Positions 36,158 through 48,240 are shown, counted from the first letter of the stretch. The stretch is DNA of 64,000 nucleotides from Epiperipatus broadwayi (GCA_028023455.1 JAQFVV010000031.1:1054001-1118000); one strand, 5' to 3'. The notes: generated by a model from the letters alone, not told the origin. Made by a program: numbers and translations.

Positions 36158-37728
36158 AGCTGTCTTGAAGAATTATTATTGTGATTATGATTCAGATTAT
36201 TAGACTATTAAATTGAATGTTGAAAATATAAGAAATGACTGGCTAGAAAAATTATATGTATGTCCCATCTTTTCCGGACCATCTGGGGAAGCTGCACATC
36301 ATATAGGAAAGAAAAGATGTTTTGTCTAAAATAATATTCTACACCTTTCAACTGACCAGAAAAATAAGATGTTTTTAATAGAAGAAAGAAAGCATTCACC
36401 TGCGTTCGATGAAAGATGAATTAATCTACTGATAAATATTAATCATCAAGTCCAATTAATTGTTCCAACAACTGATTTTAAACTCAAGAAAATTTATAAA
36501 TGTGAAAACAACTGCTGTATTTCATCCACTAAAAGAATCATGCTTGACAGGAAGAGAAGAAAAATTAATATAATGATTTCCAAATTGTCCACTAAAGCAA
36601 ATAACCTCAATAGAGTCATCATCATCAAATAGTTATACACCTCAAGAAAGAGATTGTTCCCACATAAAATGGAAATGGTAGCTGCAGAAATATAGACATT
36701 ATACAAGACAAGTTTGAACCCTTGGAAATTCGCCACAAACAAAAGATCGGTAATATGACTTTTTATATCTATTTTCTTTATGATATCAGAGTCTTAATAA
36801 ACATTTTAGCAATAAAGTGGTATATTTTATTTAAAGAACTTTTAAAGACTATTCAGATCGATTAAAAACAAGAATGTCTTACTAGTAATAACTTTGAGCT
36901 TCATAAATGATCTTCAATGTATCAAAATTATTTGTTTATTAATTTTACAGTTATGAAATATTAATGTGTAAAACAAATTTTTTTTATGGTATTATGATTT
37001 TAGTTTTAACTAATATATTATTATTATTTTGGTTTTAAATAATATTTTGTTATTATGGGATAAAACACGCACATACATAATAATATTTTTATATGTGTAT
37101 AATTGCGAGTGAATGTGAAGTAACAAGCAGTATTAGAATATTAGATTATTTTGTTTCAAGTTAAGTATAGCATTTCAGAGGTAGAAGAGAGGGGGAGAAA
37201 ATAATTTAAAACTTGTTTCTAAAACTTGCTCTTTCAATTCTATTAACATTTTTTTTTAAACATTCTACTTACATGTTAGATTTATAAAGTATGTGTGTTA
37301 ATGAGCAGATAATATTTTTTTCTTGAAATACTTTTCTCATGGAGTGAAAATCATGGTGAATGTGACATCCAACTTAATACAAAATACATTTGAAGGGAAA
37401 GGGGGAAGAACTTGAAATTAATCTGAGGATTGTTATATAATCAATTATTATTGTTATTCTTATTCATATCAATTTTCATGTTTATCTAGAAATTTTTATG
37501 TATATGTTAGAAATGCAGTAATAAATATTAGTTTGTTTTATTAAACGAGGCGTATATATTTCATTAAGTGTAGTCTTTGTTAAGTGTGATCATTCATCAT
37601 CATCAGTGGTTGAATATTAGTTGTTTAAGATACGATTAAATATGCTAAAATTAAGCAATAATTATGAATTTCTTTATAAAAATTAGTTTTATGTTTAGGC
37701 TTAGTCCTAGAGCTGTAGTTGAAACCAT

Positions 37729-37774
37729 TGTCATTATCATTATTATTATCATTATCATCATCATCATCATCAAT
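37729..37774 (+). repeat. (ATT/ATC)n triplet microsatellite
   Basis: Run of CATTATTATTATCATTATC-type triplets ending in (ATC)n. It may be an isolated simple repeat or the leftover tail of an RTE insertion; no RTE coding sequence is attached. Confidence 0.7.
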
Positions 37775-38084
37775 GTTTTAATTAATGAGCTGTTTAACTG
37801 TTTAAAGGCCATAAATAAATATTGATTTTATAATATTTAGTGATTTCTTAGTATTATTATAACCACATCCCATCATTTATTTCATGCAAGGATGAGTGAA
37901 TTGCCATCCTAAATTAGTTATATATAATCTGAGCTAGTAAACTTATAAAAATATTGAAACACATTTGTTATGTTAAGATCTGAGAAATGATTTATGTCTA
38001 ATGAACTCCACTGTGGTTTATAGATGTTTTACTTTTACCTAAATATTAGTGCGTATAGTGATATGGCTCAAAAAGCAAAATCTC

Positions 38085-38200
38085 CCATTTTTATTAGAAA
38101 TAAAGTACCAAAAGGGGATTCAAACCTGGTACATGTGAAAAGGTTATTAGATATAACTGTTTCTAGATTCAAATAATCTAGTGGCGCCCTGCTAGACCAT
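38085..38200 (-). repeat. Possible tRNA-derived SINE fragment
   Basis: On the minus strand the B-box sequence GGTTTGAATCC (38118-38128) is followed by CCCTTTTGGTACTTTATTTC. Upstream are less certain D-arm-like sequences. Length and context fit a truncated tRNA-related SINE and not a functional tRNA gene: no acceptor pairing was found. Confidence 0.4.
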
Positions 38201-38495
38201 ATTCACTTAGTATTTGTTTAAACATGCACTTAACATCAAACCAAAAAATGAAAGTGGATAAGATCTACTGTCTGTATACCCGAGTTATATTTTATTGAAT
38301 TACTAGTGTACTCACCTCACGTGATTTCATATACCTGAGTTATAATACTTGTTGTTAATAATTTGCTTATAATTATTGATAGTGGGATATCTTGAGAAAT
38401 CCAACGTTATTTTAAATATTATGATCTTATATATATTGTAGACAACTCAGAGATGGTAATAGTTATTTGAAATACCTTTAAATTTGTTACAATAT

Positions 38496-39559
38496 ATACG
38501 AGGCTGCTAAAGCATTTATAAAAGCGAGGTATAAAATATAAAACTCATTCGTCACTCTCCAATAAACAAAACGGAAAGCAAATTAGAATCTTAAAACTAA
38601 GATTCTAAGACACACTATAAAATATTGGAAACACAGCAAATATTAAATATGAGGATATATTGATTTAAGAAGACATATTTATGATTAGATTGAGCGGAGA
38701 TTTAATGAGAATTAATTTACCCTGGGAAGAATAAAAATGAAAATAATTACCTTTCGGTAAAAGCAATGTTCACGTAGAGTGCGCACTTTTACTTAAGTTC
38801 ATTTTCAGGTTCTTTAGGCAGCAAGGTAGATGAAGAGAGGTTCCGGCTTCTTTTAGGTGTTCAAGGCATTACTGGAGCAAACTTGGAAGTCAGGGATCCG
38901 TCTTTTGTGGAGTTAGCAAGCCATTCTGGTGGTCGTAACAAGTATAGAATTTTTCATTTTGTTGTAGGCAAAAGTATTCAATCACAGCTGATGTCCTTTA
39001 AGAAATTAAATGTCCGCGCTGATATAAATTCTCACTTGATAAACAGCTTGTCTATCAACAAACAATGAATTAACTGACACTCCTAATTTACAGGGTTATT
39101 TATAGATGCTCCATTTCCCACGAAACACTTTACTTGTTGTCCAATTTCTACGCCTGAGGCAGGGCACATATTAATCTCCCGCTCAATCTATCTAAGAATT
39201 CCGCCCAGGGTTTATTGAAATGAAAACAACAACATAAAAATCAAATCTCCGCTATCAAAATTGTTTACAATAATTAAAACAAAAGCAACAGGAATGCAAT
39301 TAGCTAGCCAGCTTGTTTTTAAATCAAATGGATTTAAAAACAGGCGGTATATGAAAACTATTTTAAAATAAATCGATAAACATTTTTTAAAAAATCCGTT
39401 TTACATATAAACGCGTGTATACTTGGATACACGCATTCTTTTTTACATAATTTTGCAAATTTAAACTCAACGTTTAATTAAAATTAAATCTTAATAAATT
39501 TCTTTTTTTTTTTTTTTGTTTTATAACAACACCATTGAACCGGATTTCAATCAGGTTCA
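38496..39559 (-). repeat. LTR element B, 5' LTR, second part
   Basis: Resumes exactly where 35164 left off relative to the intact LTR (corresponding to about 31380-32443), ending CAGGTTCA. Together the two parts total about 2185 bp, matching the 2182-bp partner. The ORF at 38883-39068 is a frame in LTR sequence without independent support. Confidence 0.88.
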
Positions 39560-39563
39560 TTAC

Positions 39564-40524
39564 AGATTCTAAATTTACAAACTGTTTTTCTCATAAATGA
39601 ATGTCATTTTGTTTGTCCTGTTTTTTCTATTGATGATGTGTTTATTCAGAATGAAGATGTTCTTAACAAGATTGTTTTTTTTTTAAATCTAAAATCAAAA
39701 TAGTTTTGAATGAAGAATGGGAAACTTAAGAGCTCAAATCAGTAGTGTATGTCTATCAAGCTTTCATAACGTTTAACAGGACTTATACAATGCATACACA
39801 CCATTTTTATGATGTATATACATGAGCATATTATCATGGTGATTACATGACTTTTTATTATATCACATTTATAATGGTAAACAATAGCAATTGGTGATTT
39901 TCTACACACACACACACATTTTTTTAGAATGCCATGATTTTATGGCAATACATAACATTTTGTTTTAGCATTATTAAAACTGAAATTATTGTAAAAATTA
40001 TGCTTGAGTCAATGTTTTAAAAATTTAACATAATTAAAATGCAACTTTAGATGGATTACAGATTTGAAAAATAAGAAAAAATTGAAGGCTATAGAAATGT
40101 ATTTTTTAGAAAAGCATGCAAGCAATTCATTAGAGATATATTTTAAACTGTAAAAATATTAAAAAGAATAACCCAAAAGAGATTATTCATTGAAAAAATT
40201 ACGAATAGAATAAGGAATTGAATAAGTGCTTAAAATAAACTGAGACTGTGGAGGATGAAATAAAAAGTTACAAGAGGGGGACTGATAGATAACCAAAAGA
40301 AAGAGGATGAATTATATATGATAGTTTGAAAAATTAGACAATGCATAGAACAAATTAAAAAAGGCAATTAGGATGTGTTGGTATCTATCTTTTGGCAAAA
40401 GACTAATTATAAATGAATTCTAAAATTTGGCCTACAATAAATTAATGAATATTTCACACAATTAATAATTACATTGTCAACTATTTTGTAGATCAAGAGA
40501 AATTCAAGTACCTGTATTGGAGAT
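39564..40524. other. AT-rich spacer
   Basis: No gene recognised; a short (CA)n at about 39905-39918. Confidence 0.5.
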
Positions 40525-40660
40525 TATTTATCTTTTTCACTTGTATGTGGCCATGTGTATCAGTTGTATAAGATGGAGTGGAGGACTGAAGGGAACTTGA
40601 AAGTCTGGGCTCAAATCCCTTCTAAATTACATCTAGCTTAAGTATACATACTATACTTGT
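40525..40660 (+). repeat. tRNA-derived SINE, family 1
   Basis: Contains a plausible A-box region (TATAAGATGGAG, from 40567) and, about 40 bp on, a B box GGCTCAAATCC (40608-40618). The block TGTATCA..TATAAGAT...GACTGAAGGGAACTTGAAAGTCTGGGCTCAAATCC recurs in several copies at 47.9-48.95 kb, both orientations. It is a repetitive element of Pol III ancestry, not a working tRNA. Confidence 0.75.
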
Positions 40661-40692
40661 ATTTAAAATTATTACTTCTAAGTTTGTTTGTT

Positions 40693-40810
40693 TTTTAGTT
40701 TTCTCAGCTAGGAATTGATCTAAAAACCTTCAGCACTTGAATATGGCAATGTTACTCTTACCGCTAGACTACATTAGGCAGCACAAGCTTTTATATCATT
40801 AAAATACATA
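40693..40810 (-). repeat. tRNA-derived SINE, family 2, copy a
   Basis: On the minus strand, GTAGTCTAGCGGTAAGAG resembles a tRNA 5' end with A box (TAGCGGTAAGAG, 40755-40766), followed after an anticodon-arm-like segment by a degenerate B-box region. Duplicated 179 bp downstream. Confidence 0.6.
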
Positions 40811-40869
40811 GAGGAAAATAAAATAAAAAATAGTTTTACTAAATTAACTACTTTTAAGATTTTTTATTT

Positions 40870-40985
40870 TTTTTTAGTCTTCTCAGCCAGAAATTACTTC
40901 AGGAACTTTCCATTCTTGAATATGCCACTCTTACCATTAATCTACATTATGCAACGTAAGCTTCTATATCATTAAAATACATAAT
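40870..40985 (-). repeat. tRNA-derived SINE, family 2, copy b
   Basis: A more diverged tandem copy of 40693-40810. Shared blocks are TTCTCAGCNAG, TTGAATATG, CTCTTACC and AAGCTTNTATATCATTAAAATACATA. The period of about 179 bp includes A/T-rich filler, suggesting segmental duplication. Confidence 0.6.
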
Positions 40986-41640
40986 TATAGCGAGATAAAG
41001 AGAAAAAAAAGACATTTCCATTTTTAAAAGTAAAACTGTATAGCGTTAACTATTAAATAAGGAATTAAAGTATTAAATAGAGAATTAAAGCTAATTTACC
41101 GTATTATTTAAAAAAATAATAATACTCTGAAAATGTTTGTGGGGATAATACAAAGCAATTACCTCAAATTTTAAACTGGTCACTATTCACAACTCAATGT
41201 CGTTTAGAATGAACTCTGATATATTGTTTTGAAAAGTTAGCAAATTTACTTGATATTAACTGACAGATGACATTATATAGCAAAACATTTAACGGGAATT
41301 CTAATTCAGTACTATGATGAAAGATAATAAAAACGTTTTTATTACATTGCAATCTATTTTCTATAAAAAATTTATTTCAAAATAATCTACATAACAATAA
41401 GGAACATTTTAAAATAAAAAATACAGTTCTTTAATTAACTCTGGGGATTCCAGAATTTAAATATATATATATATTTCTACATTTTTTTAACTACAAATGC
41501 AAATCTAATGTTTTCCAAAAAACAATTTTAAGATTTCTAACTTTTTAAAGTTATTTCTTCATAAGACATGTTTTTGACAACAAAGTTCACAAATAGTTTG
41601 ATTTTTCAACGGTTGAAAAAACATGCAGTAATGTTATGTT
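40986..41640. other. AT-rich spacer
   Basis: No gene recognised; (TA)n at about 41460-41475. Confidence 0.5.
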
Positions 41641-43538
41641 ATGATTCAGATGTGAATGAAATTAATATGAAAATAACTGATACACTTTTAAAAACTGCAA
41701 CATAGATAGCTGGTAGAAAAAAGCAGCAATTGACCAATAAAATTTCTACTGAGATTAAGAGAATTTATGGGGACAAAAAGAATATGAAGATATACAAAAA
41801 TGATGCATTAAAAAGGATTGATTATCTCGAATTTTGTAAAATGGTGCTGAAAAGAATTCAAAATGATATAAGTATAACTGTGAACTAGCAAAAAAAGCTG
41901 TAGAAGAGAATAAAAGTCTCAAGAGTGTAAAACAACATTTTGGTATTGGTATGAAATTTATATCTGCAATAAGAAAAAAGATGGGAATTATTACTAAAAA
42001 GAGAGATGATATCATGAAAAGAAGACTTTTATCAAGAATTATATAGTAATAAAGAACAAGTACCTCCTATATCTATTACATCTTCCGAATTGCCCAGAAT
42101 TTAAATGAAGAAGTGAGACATGCAATTAAATATATGAAGAAAGAAAAGGCTCCAGGTAAGGATGGAATTATAATTGATATATTAAAAGAAGCAGGTGAAG
42201 CTATAGAAAATTTTTTAGCAAAGTAATATACCAAATGTCTAAATGATAAAGATCTACCAGATAATTGGTAAAAAGGGTGATAAAGAAGATATTAGAAATT
42301 ACAGACCTATCAGACTTTTATCAATTTTATACAAAATTTTTACCAAGATAATTACAAATTGCCTACAGAGAGCATTGGATTTCCACCAACCAAGAGAACA
42401 AGCTGGATTTAAAAGTAGTTTTAGTACAGTAGATCATATCCAGGTATTGAGAGAAGTTATAGAAAGGACAAATGAATATGAGTTGCCATTATGCTTTGGA
42501 TTTGTAGATTTTGAAAAGGCATTTGATCCTATAAACATTTCTTCAGTGACTAAAGCATATTTTTAAAGAATATATATAAAAATGCATCAGCAACAATTAG
42601 ATTATATAATGATACTGGGAAAGTCAACATTGAGAAGCGTGTAAGATAGGGTGACTCCATATCTCCAAAACTTTTTACAGCAGTGCTGCAAAAAGTATTT
42701 TGTGGCCTAAAATAGGAAGCTAAAGCAGTGAAAGTAAATGAAGATTATTTAAGTCATTTAGATTTTGCAGATGATGTAGTTGTTTTTGCAAATAATGCTT
42801 TAGAGCTGCAGGAAATGTTGCAGGAGTTATTAGAAGAAAGTAGGACTAAAGATAAATGTTAAAAAAACTAAAGTAATGTTTAATGAATTTTCTCAAAATA
42901 TGAAAATAAAGATTGATATGATGAGTTAGAAGAAATTAACAGTTACAAATACCTTGGTCAAATTATTAATACAGATGGAAACATAAATGGATGAAATTAA
43001 TTATAGAATTAAACTTGGCTGGAGTGCTTTTGGTAAAAATAACTTGATATTAAAAGGAAAGATACCTATGTGTTTGAAAAGGAAGGTTTTTAATAAATGT
43101 GTTTCACCAGTTCTTACTTATGGATCTGAGAATTGGATACTTAACAGAAGAGCAATAGAGAGACCTCAGACCACTCAAAGAAGTATGGAGAGATGCATGT
43201 TGGGAATAACAAGAAGAGATCGAAAATGCAATATATGGGTAAGAGAACAAACAGGTGTACCTGACCTCACTAAACAAATTAAAAGATTGAAGTGGAGTAA
43301 GGCTGGACATTGCTAGAAGAGATGATAATAGATGGACAGTTGAAATCTTAAACTGGATTCTAAGAGATTGTAAAAGACCCAGAAAAAGGCCACATGTGAA
43401 ATGGATGTTTGAAATAAGAAAGTGTGCAGGGGTGATGTGGAGAAAAAAAGCTAAAGATCAGAGAAGATGGATTGCACTTGGAGAGACCTTCATCCTGCAA
43501 TGGATTGATAATGGGTAATGATGATGATGATGAATGAT
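41641..43538 (+). pseudogene. Second RTE LINE copy, 5'-truncated and broken
   Basis: Plus-strand copy of the element at 439-3112. Homology begins at about 41641, in the linker between endonuclease and RT, so the endonuclease is absent (5' truncation). The RT region is split by frameshifts and stops, leaving fragments at 42243-42566 (KKGDKEDIRNYRPI, VDFEKAFDPI) and 42987-43316 (C-terminal part). The GVRQGDS segment has a stop, near 42650, but the FADD codons are still readable near 42768. The 3' end is marked by TGATGATGATGATGA at about 43519-43533. It is clearly inactive and older than the copy at 0.4-3.1 kb. Confidence 0.9.
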
Positions 43539-44165
43539 ATGTAAAATTTTAACATGTCCTCCTTCTCAAACACATATCTTCCTCTATATTTGAAAGTATC
43601 ACTTATAAACATGCTGATTATTACAAAAATTACTTATTATACACTGATTATAGTCTTCACAAAATTCTTTATATCAAAGATTTATTCACTGTGTAGAAAA
43701 CTTTTATGAAAAAGAAAAATAGTGGCTATCCCACTCAAGCAAATGCAGTATCACAGCAACCTAAATGGATGAGGACTACATTCCTTCATATATTTACAAT
43801 ATAAAAAACTATTAATCTTTTATCATCCATGACAAGAATATGCCCACATTTAGAAGTCACACTTAAAATAATACCTACTGACAAACCTCTTCCATACACA
43901 AAATATCTGCATACAATCAAAAAACCTATTAAATCAATAACTCTACTATAACTTTCCTGCAAGACAAATGGTGCTATGCTATTGGAATACATATAAACAT
44001 CTACACAAAAACACAAATTATAACTTAGACTTAGCAATGCTATGCATTAATAATAAGCAGCTAATATGTAGATTTAAGTATTGAACACCCGAACTCAAAT
44101 TTTTTTATTTTCTACTTAAAATGAACACGTGGTCATTACCAACATCATGAGATATAAGAGAAACA
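43539..44165. other. AT-rich spacer
   Basis: No gene recognised. The ORF at 43786-44037 (minus) is a chance frame as far as I can see. Confidence 0.45.
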
Positions 44166-45143
44166 TACACCTGGGTCTCTTTTTATGCGGACTTATTTAA
44201 CACGATTTTGAAGTTACACGATTCATGTTTCACCGGAAGTCGACGTCCAATAATGAGCTATTACTTTAAATAATAAATTTTGCGCACTTACGTTATATTG
44301 AAAGTAAAAGCACATTATTGGAATTTGACTTTCATCTTAGTAATTTCAATATTTTCAGTGCTTTATAATAGTAAGATTTTATGCAATAATGAAATTAAAA
44401 TCATGATTTCCACATTTTATGCATACACACATTAAATTTTACAAGATTATAATGTAAATTTGTTCAAACATTGTGCGTGTTAATTTTGTATTTTAAATCA
44501 CATTCTGTTTTTGCTCTTTAAAAAAGAACGTAATCAATTATTATTTTCTTATTAATGACACTAATCATTAACGAGCTCTTAAATTCCAATGAGAGCTAAA
44601 TGGTTGTATGTCTGGATATCGCGAGCTTCATAAACAATTAATAAAATCATCGTCTCAAAGATTAATTACTAATTACGTTGTCACCAGAAAACCATTGATA
44701 CAACATGAGTGTGAAGTTGGGGTTAGTTGTATTTCCTCTTGTGAAAAATTTGATTTTTTACCTGTTTACAAATGAACGTGTTTTTCAGCAAATAGCAATA
44801 ATAATTAAAACGTGTATAAAAAATGTAAATTACTGTACTGTAAATTATGCATAAAAATATATTATTTTGAATAAAATTATATATTATAGTTAAAAAAAGT
44901 TTGTCTTGTATCAATTTTTTTCAAATTTGAAATTTTTTATTAGTCATATTTTATTTCCTTATTTTTTTTTTTGCGTGAATTTTAAAGTAATTTTTTATTG
45001 GTGCTTTGCTTTTACGCGAATTTTGAAAAATCACAGACCACATCCCCCCTTTTTCAATGTAAGTTACGTCTATTTTTGCGCGATTTCATTTGCGCGTGTT
45101 TTCTGAGGAACCTATCTATCACGTAAAACAAGACCCAGGTGTA
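44166..45143 (+). mobile_element. TA-flanked MITE, copy 2
   Basis: 974 bp (44168-45141), flanked by TA, with CACCTGGGTCTC at the left and AGACCCAGGTG at the right. Collinear with copy 1 (20677-21644) along its whole length with scattered substitutions, including the conserved segment around ATGTCTGGATATCGCGAGCTT. No transposase. Confidence 0.9.
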
Positions 45144-46071
45144 CTTAACATTGACACTATATGTGAGTTGTCCACAGATCAGAAGAGACTCAAAAACATG
45201 TTCCTTGAGTCTAGTAGTCTACAATACACTCATCATATATGACAAAAATTTATCAGGAAAAGAGTGGCCTATAAGTTTAATTATAATCTTTTCCAAATGC
45301 CTTCTTCGCAGAAATAATAAATACAACAGTTATACTATATACATTATGGTGCACTAGATTTAATTTATCTTTACAATAGTAATGCAAAAATTTTAACACA
45401 TTTAAAAACAAATTAGAGTCAATAAAACAAAGAGATTAAAAAGATAATGCCATCAGACATTTTCGCAGACACTTGGTCATTTATCAATCAGCGCGCTAAC
45501 TTCTAGTGAGACATATTTTCTGTTTCCAATATTTATATGCTATTAAAAATATTTTCTGTGATATTCTTTGATTAGTTTTGTATCAATATTTTTTTTCTTT
45601 TAAACTGAAATATCTGTATGTATATATATTTTTTCCCTTTAAACAAATATCTGTAGATATTTTTTCCTTGAATAAAGTTCTTTCTAGAACGAAAATTTCA
45701 ACACCCAACATTCTTTATAAATGTGTGTGTGCATGCGACTCTGTGTGCTGACACATAAATAAGCAAAAAATACTAGACAATCATATTGAATTAGATAAGA
45801 GAGGGGCAAACTGTTATAGTTTGTTCAACATGATGATTTCTGGAAAGCAATATGCATTTGTACATTTTATTTATTTGTTCATTTAAGGACTTTAAATTTT
45901 CAATCCTTATTCAGCATTAATTGTCATTATATCAATTTTAATTATAACGTAAACAATAGATATAATTCATTGTTGTGTACAATGAATATATTATCCCTAA
46001 TAAATAAACTTTCAATTAAACATATCTCAATATATACATATAAACAAAGATAGTAAATCAATATCCCCCCA
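45144..46071. other. AT-rich spacer
   Basis: No gene recognised; short (TG)n at about 45722-45730 and (TA)n nearby. Confidence 0.5.
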
Positions 46072-46184
46072 GGCTATAACTTAAAAGCACTCTGAATGTT
46101 GAACAAAAGCTAATGAATAGGATTCATTCTATTCTTGGATCTTTCATTCAACATTTAGAGTGTTTTTAAATCATAGCCTGAGTC
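46072..46184. repeat. Small foldback element, about 36-bp arms
   Basis: CAGGCTATAACTTAAAAGCACTC, followed by TGAATGTTGAAC, from 46072 is inverted, with a few mismatches, at 46148-46184 (TTCAACATTTAGAGTGTTTTTAAATCATAGCCTG). The loop is about 40 bp. The CAGG...CCTG ends resemble hAT termini, but no 8-bp duplication is visible. Confidence 0.7.
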
Positions 46185-46385
46185 AGAATGATTTACTCCC
46201 TTTGTTTCCCTAATAAAAACCTATTAGTTGCATCACAAGTTGTAATGGCTGACAAAATATTCAGGTTTTCCAATCTTAAAAAAATATCAAACATCATTAA
46301 TGATTTGGGCATATTCCTTTTGATTTGACAAAAACTTCATTAAAATTTTTACAAAAAATAATTCTATTACAATCCAGTTTGTCTA

Positions 46386-47572
46386 TACACCTGGGTCTCA
46401 TTTTAGGCGGTAGATAGGTTCTGCAGAAAACCCACATTAAAAAAAATTGCAGAAAAATAGACTTAACTTACCTTGAAAAATGGGGTATAGGAACTGTAAT
46501 TTTCAGAAATCACATAAAAGCAAAGCAACAAAAAAAAATTACTTTAAAATTCACAATAAAAAAAATAAGGAAGTAAAGTATGACTAATAAAAAAATGTCA
46601 AATATTTGGAAAAAATTAACACTAGATAAACTTTTTTTATTAACTACAGTATTTAATTTTACATTTTTTCATACATATTTTAATCATTATCGCTATTTGA
46701 CAATATGTGATTCATTTGTGAACTGGTAAGAAATCAGATTCATCACAAGAGGAAGTACAACTAGCACCACTTTCAGTCTTGTGCTATATTAATGGTTTTC
46801 TATCGACAATGTAATTGGTTATTAAACTTTGAGACAATGATTTTACTAATTGTTTATAAAGCTCATGATATCCAGACATATAACTATTTAGCTCTCATTG
46901 GAATTTAAAAGGTTGTTAGATTTCAGCATTTTCTGATGTTTTTCTTTGTCTCACATATCAATGAAAAATCTATGACTAAATGATTTTGACTTATCAGAAA
47001 ATAATAAATTTGTCTTCATTTAATAGCTATTTTTGTTTACTATTGAAATAAATTTTAAATGTTCACAGTTTGTTTCTATATTAAAAAAATGAGATTGCAA
47101 TCAAAACAAAAAGATTATACTTTATCATTAGAAAGATTATTTTCAGTTTACAAAATCGTTATTTATTTTAAAAATTTAAAAGAATATTTATTTCTGTTAT
47201 ATCTAACAAAATATGTTTTAAAAGTTTACAATTTTTGAATATTTATTGCAATATTTTTATACTCCTAAGTATAAATCTATTATCATTATTTACTCATAAG
47301 TATAAGTAGATTATTTACGTAAAAGCTAAGATTCTAAATAGCTTCAGGCCATATTCCCATTAGCTGCTAATATCACATTATAGTTTTGAAAAAAAAAGTA
47401 TTTCAAGTTAAAATAAGTTATTAATAATTTAAATTTCTTGATATCTAATAAATATAGTGAAATATAAACTTCTTTATCGCATAAAAAAAAACCGCTTAAG
47501 ATATTAAGAAGAAACATGAATAGCACAACTTCAAAATTGCATTTTAAAAATCCACATAAAATGAGACCTAGA
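46386..47572 (-). mobile_element. TA-flanked MITE, copy 3, inverted and degenerate
   Basis: Starts at 46388 with CACCTGGGTCTC followed by the sequence that ends copies 1 and 2 (GATAGATAGGTTC in inverse sense). Internal landmarks GCTCATGATATCCAGACATA and CTCTCATTGGAATTT match inverted. The far end, ATGAGACCTAG at about 47561, is eroded. It is longer than the other copies because of an insertion or expansion between about 46920 and 47500. No coding capacity. Confidence 0.8.
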
Positions 47573-47689
47573 TATATTTAATAATATGAATTGTTTTCTG
47601 AAGAATTATAATCACTGTGAGATATAAATATCACAAAAAAAATTTCAGAAAAAAGATATACCCCTCTCCTGTTTATTTAAATGGACAAG

Positions 47690-47975
47690 GTCCAATACAA
47701 GAGGGATTAGATTGGCTTTAGGTCAACATGGGCATGAGAATAATATTGGCATCAAGGAATTTGGGCATTCCATCATTAAATTTACAATGGTAGGGAGGAT
47801 TGAAGAGTTGGATGGTGGAGTAGATTGAAGCCTGCCAATTAAAGTTTGAAGATTTGCTACCTTAATATAAATCAAGCATATTATATATACATATGTGTGG
47901 TCATGTTTAATGGTTGTATAAGATAGATTGGATAACTGAAGGGACTTGAAAGTCTAGATTCAGATCCCCTATAAT
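47690..47975 (+). repeat. SINE-containing composite repeat, direct unit 1
   Basis: Block order: GGTCAACATGGGCATGA, GGGCATTCCATCATTAAATTTAC, GTAGATTGAAGCCTG, AGTTTGAAGATTTGCTA, then a tRNA-like head (TGTATAAGATAG, GACTTGAAAGTCTAGATTCAGATCC). The same order recurs inverted at 48241-48600 and direct at 48605-48940. Confidence 0.75.
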
Positions 47976-48005
47976 TAAGTATACTATATATAAGTAGATG
48001 TAATT

Positions 48006-48150
48006 AGAAAAGATTTGAACCCAGACTTTTAAGCTCCCTTCAGTTCATCATTTATCTTTTTCACATGTATGTGATTGTGGGTATCATTTATATGAGATGA
48101 AATAGATGACTGAAAAGTGATTGAAAGTCTGGGTTCAAATTCCTCTATTG
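48006..48150. repeat. Two SINE family 1 heads, inverted then direct
   Basis: 48010-48044 is an inverted head fragment (TTTGAACCCAGACTTTTAAGC). 48052-48145 is a direct head with B box GGTTCAAATTCC (48132-48143). The head-to-head arrangement adds to the palindromic character of the array. Confidence 0.7.
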
Positions 48151-48240
48151 AAATTATTAATGTATGAAAACAGAAATATAAATATTTACAGTCAAAAAAA
48201 TAAATAAATAAAACTAAAATACATTTTGTAGATATAATGA

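Larger units (their letters stand above)
35165..38491 (+). mobile_element. Solo-LTR-like insertion inside LTR B
   Basis: 3327 bp absent from the intact LTR B copy. It begins TGTGCCATTACA and ends AAATTTGTTACA, so it has TG...CA termini, and is flanked by ATAT on both sides; the flank lies in an AT microsatellite, so the duplication length is ambiguous. There is no internal pair of LTRs and no long ORF, so it looks like a solo LTR or a long non-autonomous element. On the plus strand an inverted CCAAT box (ATTGG, 36125-36129) and TATAAAA (36151-36157) form a promoter-like pair, and AATAAA occurs at about 37521. A tRNA-like B box (GGTTTGAATCC, minus, 38118-38128) marks an old SINE fragment inside. 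Confidence 0.75.
30258..39563 (-). mobile_element. Element B: non-autonomous LTR retroelement, split by an insertion
   Basis: Two direct LTRs of about 2.18 kb (30262-32443; 34044-35164 plus 38496-39559) enclose a 1600-bp interior with a coiled-coil Gag-like ORF on the minus strand. Flanking TTAC at 30258-30261 and 39560-39563 is a likely 4-bp target duplication. The exact LTR end near 30262/34044 is uncertain by about 15 bp because short similarity continues outward. In the minus sense the LTR starts TGAACCTGATTG. No protease, RT, RNase H or integrase is present, so it depends on another element. Confidence 0.85.

Noticed and set aside
37729-37774. RTE 3' tail
   Set aside because: Only the triplet repeat is present; no adjacent RTE coding sequence.
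40700-40770. Functional tRNA gene
   Set aside because: The A box is good but the B box and acceptor stem are degenerate and the unit is duplicated; a SINE is more likely.
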